From: DAOTUL01 sp034437435
GTDB taxonomy: Bacteria; Chloroflexota; Anaerolineae; Aggregatilineales; Phototrophicaceae
NCBI GenBank assembly: GCA_964417785.1
Contig: CAYQJO010000258.1
Coordinates: forward strand, 1-5,956
Length of the DNA: 5,956 bases
Direction of reading: 5' to 3'
Each line of letters starts with the position of its first letter. The first letter of the stretch is position 1. A program made the position numbers and the translations under genes. Of this stretch, positions 1-5,940 are shown one piece after another. The notes beneath the pieces are model-generated. The model did not search any database, had not been told where the DNA came from, and saw only the letters and a list, made by a program, of their open reading frames with translations.

Positions 1-44
1 ATCGTTTCACGTGACTGGAGTTCAGACGTGTGCTCTTCCGATCT
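1..44 (+). other. Illumina TruSeq adapter remnant (non-genomic)
   Basis: Positions 11-44 match the Illumina TruSeq/multiplexing adapter that ends in GCTCTTCCGATCT. The eight bases before it (3-10, CGTTTCAC) sit exactly where the i7 index belongs, and the AT at 1-2 matches the end of the P7 segment. The reverse complement of the index, GTGAAACG, is as I recall TruSeq index 19. This is untrimmed library sequence at a contig end, not biology. It truncates the minus-strand gene that begins at 1259, and any reading frame crossing position 44 is an artefact. Confidence 0.98.
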
Positions 45-1259
45 GGCTTCGGCCACTTCGAACAAGCGCCACGAGCCATCATGATAAACGGGCGAGCGGG
101 TCTCCTGGAGCAGGCGGGAGTAGAAACGTTCCAGAGCGCGATTCGGATGTTCTTCCGGTTGGCGGCTGATCTGAACCGGCAGCTTGATGGTCCGTCCGCT
201 GAACTGACCATCATGGAGCAAAACACCACCTGGCAGCGTGGAAATCAGGACTGCCGCCGCCCGACTCTTCTCGATTCCCAGGGCGCTGGCCGCCCGCTGT
301 TCGTCGTGATTTTCGATAAAGCGTAACTGGTGCCGCTGGAACGACATCGCCGCTTCCAGGTGTTCGTGAATGTGATCGACATATCCCTCTTGCAGCCGGT
401 CATATAGACGTTTGTCGTAAGTAAAATCAAAACCCTGTTGCAGCAGAATGTACTCCATATCCCAGTAGACTTCGGCAATGAAAACACATTCCGGGTGTTC
501 CGCTTTGACCGCCGGGATGATCTGCTCCCAGAATTCGATATCGGGGGCCGTCTCCTGGAGGTACGCACCCCAGGTGTTGTCGAAAATGTTGTTGAGCATC
601 AGCATCGCCATATCACAGCGCACCCCGTCGCACTGGCTGGCAATGTCGTTCAGCGTGTCAATGATCGCCGTCCGGCAATCCATCGAGAAGGCGTTTAACT
701 GCGCCGTGTCGATCCAGCCGGGGAAGTAGGGATCACGCCCATGCGCGATAAAGAAATCCTGCCCGTGACGGCTGGTCACTTTGAAAAACAGATCGGACGC
801 ATTCTCCAGGTCTTTGCGTGTACCCCGTACCATGTAATGGGGCTTTTCCGTCAGCCATTTGTGATCGGTTGAAACGTGATTAGGTACAAAATCCAGCACC
901 AGCCGCAGATCACGCTTCCAGAGGCGCTTGCGCAGCTTTGCCAGTGCTTCACGCCCCCCAAAACGTTTATCGACCTTGTAAGCACCGACAGCATATGCTG
1001 AGCCGGAAACATCGTCGTTGGTCAGGTCCGGCAGCACCGGCTTATATTCGTGGGTGTAGTTCAGGGCGCTCAGACGTGCCGCTTCGCTGCGCTGCCAGAT
1101 ACCCATCAACCAGATAGCATCGACATGCAATTCAGCCAGTTCATCCAGCACTTCATCCGGGATAATGTCCAGAGTGATCGTCTGACCAAAGCGCTTGCTC
1201 AGGTCAGTCAGCCAGACAGCGGTATTGATTTCGTAAATATAGGGTTTGTTCGGCCACAT
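45..1259 (-). CDS. GH13 alpha-amylase-family glycoside hydrolase, 3' truncated by adapter
   Basis: This open frame runs for 405 codons with no stop and is interrupted only by the adapter, so the C-terminus is missing. The product is a retaining alpha-glucan-type hydrolase or transglycosylase with a (beta/alpha)8 barrel. All four GH13 signature regions are visible: DFVPNH at residues 123-128, GVRCD with the expected nucleophile Asp216, FIAEV with the expected acid/base Glu263, and ENHDE with the expected stabiliser Asp319. Further GH13-like segments are YAVGAYKVDKRFGG (89-102) and HGRDPYFPGWIDTAQLN (173-189). There is no signal peptide, so it should act in the cytoplasm. The start at 1259 is chosen because a GAGG Shine-Dalgarno lies 9 nt upstream. 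An in-frame ATG at 1274 overlaps that site and is less likely. The missing part is probably the C-terminal beta-sandwich. The exact substrate (maltodextrin, trehalose or another alpha-glucoside) cannot be told. It is divergent from the cupin gene. Confidence 0.93.
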
Positions 1260-1268
1260 ACAGTAAAT

Positions 1269-1272
1269 CCTC
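1269..1272 (-). promoter_or_regulatory. Shine-Dalgarno of the GH13 gene
   Basis: GAGG on the minus strand lies 9 nt before ATG 1259. It decides between that start and the in-frame ATG at 1274, which overlaps the site and has no well-spaced Shine-Dalgarno of its own. Confidence 0.6.
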
Positions 1273-1289
1273 ATACCCTTGACGGCGAA

Positions 1290-1316
1290 ATTGTAGCGGA
1301 GAATTCGCATATGCAA
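1290..1316 (-). promoter_or_regulatory. candidate sigma-70 promoter of the GH13 gene
   Basis: On the minus strand TTGCAT (1311-1316) is followed after 15 nt by TACAAT (1290-1295), a 5/6 match to the -10 consensus. The spacer is shorter than ideal. A start near 1283 would give a leader of about 24 nt. This is motif matching only. Confidence 0.3.
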
Positions 1317-1325
1317 ATGGTTGAC

Positions 1326-1354
1326 TGGACAGTTTGCGCCCAAAACAGGATAAT
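1326..1354 (+). promoter_or_regulatory. candidate sigma-70 promoter of the cupin gene
   Basis: TGGACA (1326-1331) and GATAAT (1349-1354) each match the -35 and -10 consensus at five of six positions and are separated by the optimal 17 nt. A transcription start near 1361 leaves about 32 nt of leader containing the Shine-Dalgarno at 1381. The unit probably also serves the L,D-transpeptidase gene downstream. Confidence 0.5.
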
Positions 1355-1380
1355 CTTGAACAAATTTGTATTCTTGAAGT

Positions 1381-1385
1381 AGGAG
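1381..1385 (+). promoter_or_regulatory. Shine-Dalgarno of the cupin gene
   Basis: AGGAG lies 7 nt before ATG 1393, ideal spacing. It supports 1393 over the overlapping frame that starts at 1334. Confidence 0.8.
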
Positions 1386-1392
1386 ACTGGTT

Positions 1393-1731
1393 ATGGGCTA
1401 CTTTGTCACATCGGCGGATAGCCCCCAGGTCGAAGTCGCACCTGGCATCTACCGTCGCACAATGGGTACAACCGACGAAGCAATGGTTTGCGAATTCTTT
1501 CTGGAGCGCGGTGCCGAGGTTGTCGCACACAGCCATCACAACGATCAGGTTGGCTATATTGTCTTTGGCCGGCTTGAAATCACGATTGGCAACGAATCAC
1601 GAGTCTGCACCCCCGGCGACAGCTACGCTATTCCCGGCGGTGTCGAACACAGCGGGCTTGCCCTGGAAGATACCATCAGTATCGACATTTTTTCACCCCC
1701 CCGCAACGATTACCGCACAGAGGCCCGCTAA
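1393..1731 (+). CDS. small single-domain cupin protein
   Basis: This 112-residue protein is a single conserved beta-barrel cupin, the usual size for stand-alone cupin_2 proteins. Cupin motif 1 fits G(X)5HXH(X)3[E](X)6G from Gly40 to Gly59, with His46, His48 and Gln52 as likely metal ligands. The usual Glu is replaced by Gln, a variation I know from 3-His/1-Gln cupins. Motif 2 is GDSYAIPGGVEH (75-86), giving His86 as the fourth ligand. It therefore probably binds a divalent metal in the cytoplasm. The family includes dioxygenases, isomerases, cyclases and pure binding proteins, so the reaction cannot be assigned. A well-placed Shine-Dalgarno and a candidate promoter precede it, and the transpeptidase gene starts 39 nt after its stop, so the two are likely one operon. 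There is no evidence that their functions are linked. Confidence 0.9.
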   Translation: MGYFVTSADSPQVEVAPGIYRRTMGTTDEAMVCEFFLERGAEVVAHSHHNDQVGYIVFGRLEITIGNESRVCTPGDSYAIPGGVEHSGLALEDTISIDIFSPPRNDYRTEAR

Positions 1732-1758
1732 CCGTGTTAAAATATAGGCAGTATTGTC

Positions 1759-1764
1759 AGGGAG
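1759..1764 (+). promoter_or_regulatory. Shine-Dalgarno of the L,D-transpeptidase gene
   Basis: AGGGAG lies 6 nt before GTG 1771 and 9 nt before ATG 1774. Both starts are in frame and adjacent, so the site cannot separate them. They differ by a single residue. Confidence 0.7.
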
Positions 1765-1770
1765 TGCTGT

Positions 1771-3519
1771 GTGATGGATGTATACGAACCCCGTCGAAAG
1801 AAAGAGAGCAAAGCCCGCCAGCGTTATAACGCCCGCCAGCGCAAACGCGGCGCGATGGCGGAGAAACATGTCGAAACCGACCGCCGGGTGGTTGATTTCT
1901 CCGGCGTACTCTCACCATCGGTCGACAACATGCGCCAGCGCATCGGCATAGCCCTTCAGGATTTCGGGTGGTATCTCCGTCACAATCCTATTTACCTGTG
2001 GGCCGTCGTCGGCGCAGTGCTGGTCATCGCCTTGCTCTACTTCTTGAGCTTTCTCATCACCGGGCGTGTGGCTCCCGGCGTCCGTGCTATGGACACGAGT
2101 TTGAGCGGCATGTCGCTCGCAGAAGCCGAGGGTGTCCTGCTCAGCGCATGGCAAGACAGCGCCACCATTGCCCTGCTGGCCGACGGCGAAGTGGTCGCCA
2201 ACGTCCATCCAGGTGATCTGGGGGTGCGCTTCGACGCCTACGAGACGGCCAAAGACGCGCAAGGCGTCGGGCTGAGCGCCCTGCCATTCGGCAAAACAGT
2301 GCCGCCGGTCGTTGAAGTCGATACCCTCAGCGCTCAGGGTTACCTCCTGGATTTATCGAATGTCGTCAACACCAGCCCCTACACCGCCGGATTCGAGTGG
2401 CGTGATAACGCCGTACACGGGGTCATGGGCTATGACGGGCGAATGCTGGACATCCCGCTGACCATCGAGAAACTGGCGCAAAATCTCGCATCGACCATTC
2501 AACGCGGGCGGCTCGAACTGCTGATGATCCCGATTCCGCCGGAACGACGTGACCCGACGCCCTTCGTCGACCAGGTTACTGCGTTGATCGAGCAAGCCCC
2601 TGAGCTTTCCGGCTACGATCCATTCACCAACCAGTATTTCACCTGGCCGGTGCCGCTGGAGCAGTTTGTCAGTTGGCTGGCCGCCGGACCAGCAGCGCTG
2701 GAACTGCGTTACGACGAGTTTGAAGACTACGTTCAGGCCATCAACCAAACTCTCAACGAGCCGGGCGAACAGCTACGCTACTTACAGGTCGGAGAATCGC
2801 TGCGCATGATGAACGAGGCCATCGAACGGGGCGACACCCGGATCAACCTGCGCGTACGCTACCGCGAGCAAACTTACGAAGTAATACGCGGTGACACGGC
2901 CTTCTCTATCGGGCGCAAGACCGGCATTCCCTTCCGCCTGATCCGCGACGCCAACCCGGATAAAGACCTGGATTGGCTGTACCCCGGCGACGAACTCATC
3001 ATCCCGCCATTAGACCTGGTGATGCCCAACGATCCGGTGCCGCACAAACGCATCATCGTTGATCTCGACCGGCTTTATCTGGTGGCTTATGAAAACGGCC
3101 AACCGATTTTCCAGTGGCAGGTGTCATCGGGTGTGGACGGTGCGCCGACATCACCCGGTACCTACCAGATTCTCAATCACGACAACAACGCGGTCGGCAG
3201 CAGTGTGAATATCTGCCAGCAAGGCGGGCTTCAGTGCGGCCAGTGGGAGATGAGCTGGTTCATGGGCATCTACGAGGTCTCGCCCGGTCTACTCAACGGA
3301 TTTCACGGGCGGGTGCTGCTGCCCAACGGTAACTATCTGGGTGATGGGGCTATCGGCCAGCGTAACACCTTCGGCTGCGTCATGTCTACCGACGAACAGG
3401 CCAGGCTGCTCTATGACTGGGCCGAAGTGGGGACGGTTGTGGAGATCATCTCCAGCGAATACACGCCCAAGAGCGACCTCGGCCAACACGCGCTGAGTAT
3501 CTCGCAGTCCAACGCTTAA
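1771..3519 (+). CDS. membrane-anchored LysM/YkuD L,D-transpeptidase
   Basis: The product (582 residues counted from GTG 1771; ATG 1774 is equally good) should cross-link peptidoglycan or attach proteins to it outside the membrane. A strongly basic cytoplasmic tail (1-72) leads into one membrane span (about 74-97). Residues 100-310 contain two stretches resembling the putative peptidoglycan-binding domain found with VanW and YkuD proteins, for example PGVRAMDTSLSGMSLAEAE at 102-120. A LysM domain follows (about 369-412, from YEVIRGDTAFSIG to PGDELIIPP). The YkuD catalytic domain spans about 425-560, with GAPTSPGTY (457-465), His512 in FHG and the expected catalytic Cys536. The usual [ST]HGC[IV][RN] box is TFGCVM here, so the His before Gly and the final Arg/Asn are replaced. 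An insertion carries Cys482 and Cys489, which could form a disulfide. The gene follows the cupin by 39 nt, and no convincing intrinsic terminator is seen after it. Confidence 0.93.
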   Translation: MMDVYEPRRKKESKARQRYNARQRKRGAMAEKHVETDRRVVDFSGVLSPSVDNMRQRIGIALQDFGWYLRHNPIYLWAVVGAVLVIALLYFLSFLITGRVAPGVRAMDTSLSGMSLAEAEGVLLSAWQDSATIALLADGEVVANVHPGDLGVRFDAYETAKDAQGVGLSALPFGKTVPPVVEVDTLSAQGYLLDLSNVVNTSPYTAGFEWRDNAVHGVMGYDGRMLDIPLTIEKLAQNLASTIQRGRLELLMIPIPPERRDPTPFVDQVTALIEQAPELSGYDPFTNQYFTWPVPLEQFVSWLAAGPAALELRYDEFEDYVQAINQTLNEPGEQLRYLQVGESLRMMNEAIERGDTRINLRVRYREQTYEVIRGDTAFSIGRKTGIPFRLIRDANPDKDLDWLYPGDELIIPPLDLVMPNDPVPHKRIIVDLDRLYLVAYENGQPIFQWQVSSGVDGAPTSPGTYQILNHDNNAVGSSVNICQQGGLQCGQWEMSWFMGIYEVSPGLLNGFHGRVLLPNGNYLGDGAIGQRNTFGCVMSTDEQARLLYDWAEVGTVVEIISSEYTPKSDLGQHALSISQSNA

Positions 3520-3785
3520 CGCTGTTCCATGCGTGTTCCACAGCCGCTTGTGCAGCCTGCATGAAATTAATTCAAGATAAAACGTTTCTGGATTCCGGGC
3601 AGAATTTGTCTTGGAGCGATACAAAATTTTAACAAACCTTAACAATCCTGGGTTGTTACAATCAAACCTATCATTATTAAGGGATAAGATTAGAATCCTG
3701 ATGGAGGGATTGACTTGTGAATATGTATTTTATCGATAGTTCTTTTTTTCACTTTCATGGAACAGTTTACACACCTTCAGACGTT
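3520..3785 (+). other. AT-rich intergenic region with short repeats, no supported gene
   Basis: This stretch after the transpeptidase gene shows no convincing gene. It holds a direct repeat TGTTCCA (3523-3529 and 3534-3540, 11-bp period), a small TGCAG-C-CTGCA dyad just downstream, tandem TTAACAA elements and a dyad at 3629-3658. A GGAGG at 3703-3707 lies 9 nt before GTG 3717, but that frame runs through the promoter and terminator described below and is not accepted as coding. No good terminator for the transpeptidase gene is visible. The shift from GC-rich coding sequence to AT-rich sequence is sharp from about 3560. Confidence 0.6.
3629..3658. promoter_or_regulatory. possible operator: TTAACAA direct repeats plus overlapping dyad
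   Basis: TTAACAA occurs at 3629-3635 and again at 3639-3645, exactly 10 bp apart, one helical turn. The second copy is also the left arm of a dyad, TAACAATCCTGGGTTGTTA (3640-3658), with six perfect outer pairs. Direct repeats with 10-11 bp period are typical of OmpR/PhoB-type regulator sites, and TTAACA units resemble Bacillus PhoP boxes, but the regulator here is unknown. It lies about 130 nt upstream of the promoter at 3786, and no strong promoter is closer. Confidence 0.3.
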
Positions 3786-3814
3786 TTGACACCCGATTCC
3801 CCGCCTGCTAGAAT
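3786..3814 (+). promoter_or_regulatory. near-consensus sigma-70 promoter with extended -10
   Basis: TTGACA (3786-3791) is a perfect -35 hexamer. After exactly 17 nt comes TAGAAT (3809-3814), a 5/6 -10 hexamer preceded by TGC, the extended -10 motif. Transcription should begin near 3821. It is the best promoter in the window. It drives the short structured RNA directly downstream and, by read-through, possibly the peptidase gene. Confidence 0.85.
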
Positions 3815-3820
3815 GTTGGT

Positions 3821-3911
3821 AAGTCAGGTGTGTGGAGTACATAAATACAATTTTTTGAATACAATTTCCTACTCCACACTGGCAACTCAGCGCCCCGGAT
3901 GGGGCGTTTTT
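3821..3911 (+). ncRNA. short structured RNA: small RNA or attenuator leader
   Basis: Between the predicted start (about 3821) and the terminator T-run (3911) lies a transcript of about 91 nt. It folds into a perfect 10-bp stem, GTGTGGAGTA (3830-3839) with TACTCCACAC (3870-3879), capped by a 30-nt AU-rich loop containing a single G. An 11-nt linker (3880-3890) leads to the terminator hairpin. The loop holds two copies of AATACAATTT (3844-3853 and 3858-3867). I do not recognise it as a known RNA family. Two readings fit. It may be an independent small RNA with its own promoter and terminator. Alternatively it may be the leader of the peptidase gene, whose Shine-Dalgarno begins 10 nt after the T-run. 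An alternative pairing of 3827-3838 with 3885-3894 would break both the stem and the terminator but looks weaker. The end points are predicted, not observed. Confidence 0.7.
3889..3911 (+). terminator. intrinsic terminator upstream of the S9 peptidase gene
   Basis: CGCCCC (3891-3896) and GGGGCG (3901-3906) form a perfect six-pair GC stem around a GGAT loop, followed by five Ts (3907-3911). Two further pairs (A3889-U3908 and G3890-U3907) can extend it. It lies downstream of the promoter at 3786 and upstream of the peptidase Shine-Dalgarno, the arrangement of an attenuator or a small-RNA terminator. Confidence 0.88.
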
Positions 3912-3920
3912 CGTTTGCGC

Positions 3921-3925
3921 AGGAG
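3921..3925 (+). promoter_or_regulatory. Shine-Dalgarno that fixes the peptidase start at TTG 3935
   Basis: AGGAG lies 9 nt before TTG 3935. The in-frame ATG at 3899 falls within the terminator loop, has no Shine-Dalgarno, and would add 12 residues that look unlike the family's N-terminus. Confidence 0.75.
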
Positions 3926-3934
3926 CAAGGTCAA

Positions 3935-5806
3935 TTGAGCAAGCAGCAGCGTCAATATGGTACATGGCCGAGTCCGCTAACACCGCGCATGGTCGGCAGC
4001 GATGTTCGTCTTATGGATGTCGGCTGGGATACAGACAGTGAAACCCTGGTCTGGCTGGAAAATCGTGGCGGTCAGGGTGTTCTGGTCGTTCAGAGCGGCC
4101 TCGATGCCCCACGCGACCTGACCGGCGAGGATATGTCCGTGCGTGGACGGGTGGGATATGGTGGTGGCGATTTCACCATCGCCGACAGCATCGTCTATTT
4201 CGCTGGACCGCATGGCCGCCTTTATCGTCTGGCGTTGGATGGCGGCAAACCCCGCCCGATTGCTCCCGGTTTCGGCAGTGCCGCCGCACCCCAGGTTTCG
4301 CCGGATGGCCGGTGGGTCGTCTATGTTCACACCTACGAAGATGTGGACGGCCTGGCAGTCGTAGACACCAACGGGACCATGTGGCCGCGCAAGCTGGCCT
4401 ATGGCAGCGATTTCGTAATGCAGCCGGTATGGCATCCGGACGGTCAGTATCTGGCATATATCGCCTGGGACCACCCCAACATGCCCTGGGACGGCACGCA
4501 GCTAAACCTGGGCAAACTGGCTTACGATCATGACGGTGTTCCCTACCTGGAGTCGATTGAGACCATCGCCGGTGACCCGCAAACCGCCATCTTCCAGCCA
4601 GCATTCTCGCCGGATGGTCGCTACCTGTCCTACATCAGCAACGAAACGGGTTGGGGCCACCTCTATATACACAACCTGGAGACCAGCGAGCGCATCCAGA
4701 TCACACACGGTGAAGTCGAACACGGCACACCGGCCTGGGTCCAGGGCCTGCGCGTTTACTGCTGGGGCAGCGATACCCTCTACTTCTTGCGCAACGTCGA
4801 GGGCTTCTTGAGCCTGCACCGCTACAATTTCGATACACAGAAAGAGACACAGAACTTCGCGCTGCGCCATTACAGCAGCATGGGCCAACCAACCCTGTCC
4901 GACAGCGGTGCACTGGCGATGATCGCCTCGTCCTCGACCATTTCGCCGCGTGTCATCAGCTTTACGGCGCAAGGCGGCGTGCGCGTTCACCGGCGAGCCG
5001 GGACCGAGACTCTGTTCCCGCAGCAGCTTTCACAGGCCCGCGCTATCCGGTGGGACGATGACAACAACCACACAATCTATGGCCTGTATTATCCACCAGC
5101 CAGCGACCGCTTTGAGAGCATCGGTCCACCGCCATTGGTGGTCGAAATTCACGGCGGCCCCTCGTCACAGACCACCGCCGGTTATCGCGCCGAGGTGCAA
5201 TTCTTCACCACACGCGGCTACGCGGTCCTGTGCGTGAACTATCGTGGCAGCACCGGCTACGGTCGCGACTACCTGCGCCAACTTGACGGTCAATGGGGTG
5301 TCGCGGATGTGGAAGACGCTGCCAGCGGTGTTGCATACCTGGTAGCTGAAGGGCTGGCAGACCCATCTCGTGTCGTGATTATGGGTGGCAGCGCCGGCGG
5401 CTACACCGTTCTGCAATCGCTCATCAACAAACCGGGCGTATACAAAGCCGGGGTATGCCGCTACGGCGTCACCAATCTTTTTACGCTGGTGCAGGAGACG
5501 CACAAATTCGAGGCCCGCTACACCGACAAACTGGTCGGCAAACTGCCAGAAACTGCCGACATCTACCGCGAGCGTTCACCGATCTTCCGCGCCGATCAAA
5601 TCCATGATCCGCTGGTGGTATTCCAGGGCAGCGACGATCAGGTTGTCCCGCTCAATCAGGCCGAGACGCTGGTAGCGGCGCTCAAAGGGCCGAACGAATA
5701 CCATGTCTATCAGGGCGAGGGACACGGCTTTCGCAAACCAGAGCATGTCGAACACTACTATGAAACCATGCTGCGCTTCCTCACGCAGTACGTGATTTAC
5801 GCCTGA
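3935..5806 (+). CDS. S9 family peptidase (prolyl oligopeptidase / acylaminoacyl-peptidase type)
   Basis: The product is a 623-residue cytoplasmic serine peptidase that trims short peptides. It lacks a signal peptide. The N-terminal part (about 20-360) is a beta-propeller with repeated blades such as PQVSPDGRWVVYV (119-131), PVWHPDGQYLAYIAWDHPN (164-182) and PAFSPDGRYLSYIS (222-235). The C-terminal alpha/beta-hydrolase domain shows HGGP (406-409, oxyanion region), NYRGSTGYG (435-443), the nucleophile Ser486 in GGSAGGY, Asp568 in GSDDQVVP and His597 in GEGHGF. All three catalytic residues are present, so it should be active. Length fits the S9C/DAP2-like group. The start TTG 3935 is preferred because AGGAG sits 9 nt upstream and the protein then begins with a YGTWPSP segment typical of relatives. 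The upstream ATG 3899 lies in the terminator loop. Expression probably depends on read-through of that terminator. A strong hairpin follows the stop codon. Confidence 0.95.
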   Translation: MSKQQRQYGTWPSPLTPRMVGSDVRLMDVGWDTDSETLVWLENRGGQGVLVVQSGLDAPRDLTGEDMSVRGRVGYGGGDFTIADSIVYFAGPHGRLYRLALDGGKPRPIAPGFGSAAAPQVSPDGRWVVYVHTYEDVDGLAVVDTNGTMWPRKLAYGSDFVMQPVWHPDGQYLAYIAWDHPNMPWDGTQLNLGKLAYDHDGVPYLESIETIAGDPQTAIFQPAFSPDGRYLSYISNETGWGHLYIHNLETSERIQITHGEVEHGTPAWVQGLRVYCWGSDTLYFLRNVEGFLSLHRYNFDTQKETQNFALRHYSSMGQPTLSDSGALAMIASSSTISPRVISFTAQGGVRVHRRAGTETLFPQQLSQARAIRWDDDNNHTIYGLYYPPASDRFESIGPPPLVVEIHGGPSSQTTAGYRAEVQFFTTRGYAVLCVNYRGSTGYGRDYLRQLDGQWGVADVEDAASGVAYLVAEGLADPSRVVIMGGSAGGYTVLQSLINKPGVYKAGVCRYGVTNLFTLVQETHKFEARYTDKLVGKLPETADIYRERSPIFRADQIHDPLVVFQGSDDQVVPLNQAETLVAALKGPNEYHVYQGEGHGFRKPEHVEHYYETMLRFLTQYVIYA

Positions 5807-5813
5807 AAACCAG

Positions 5814-5838
5814 GGCCGGGATATCCCTCCCGGCCTTT
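5814..5838 (+). terminator. intrinsic terminator of the S9 peptidase gene
   Basis: GGCCGGGA (5814-5821) and TCCCGGCC (5828-5835) form a perfect 8-bp stem with the loop TATCCC, followed by a short T-run (5836-5838). It starts 7 nt after the stop codon. The short T-run makes it less canonical, but the stem is very stable. Confidence 0.8.
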
Positions 5839-5920
5839 CCTGATACCTATAATGCTATTCTTACTTTACAGTCCCGAATTTTCATGATAAATTTCTGTCA
5901 AAATATTTTCTGGTTACTTT

Positions 5921-5940
5921 GGCACAGCAAGCGCTGTGTC
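5921..5940 (+). other. hairpin near the contig end, possibly a second terminator
   Basis: GGCACAGC (5921-5928) pairs with GCTGTGTC (5933-5940) around an AAGC loop, eight pairs including one G-U wobble, followed by TTTATGCGTTT. It could be a second weak terminator or part of a neighbouring element cut off by the contig end. The surrounding AT-rich 5841-5956 holds no gene that I can support. Confidence 0.4.

Noticed and set aside
30..326. A 98-codon plus-strand frame at the contig start
   Set aside because: It begins inside the adapter and lies antisense to the GH13 gene, whose conserved motifs show which strand is coding.
1321..1354. TTGACT (1321-1326) paired with GATAAT as the cupin promoter
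   Set aside because: The spacer would be 22 nt, too long. The overlapping TGGACA at 1326-1331 gives the correct 17 nt.
1334..1747. A 137-codon plus-strand frame overlapping the cupin gene
   Set aside because: It is another frame of the same stretch. The cupin frame has both metal-binding motifs and an ideal Shine-Dalgarno at 1381-1385.
3520..3545. GCTGT...ACAGC inverted repeat after the transpeptidase stop as a terminator
   Set aside because: The stem is only five pairs with a 14-nt loop and no T-run follows.
3717..3938. A 73-codon frame starting at GTG 3717 with GGAGG 9 nt upstream
   Set aside because: It runs through the -35/-10 promoter, the structured RNA and the intrinsic terminator, overlaps the peptidase start, and its protein shows no recognisable domain. 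The Shine-Dalgarno match is the only support.
3977..4474. A 165-codon minus-strand frame
   Set aside because: It is a shadow antisense to the S9 propeller. It has no family motif, and the plus-strand frame carries clear blade repeats.
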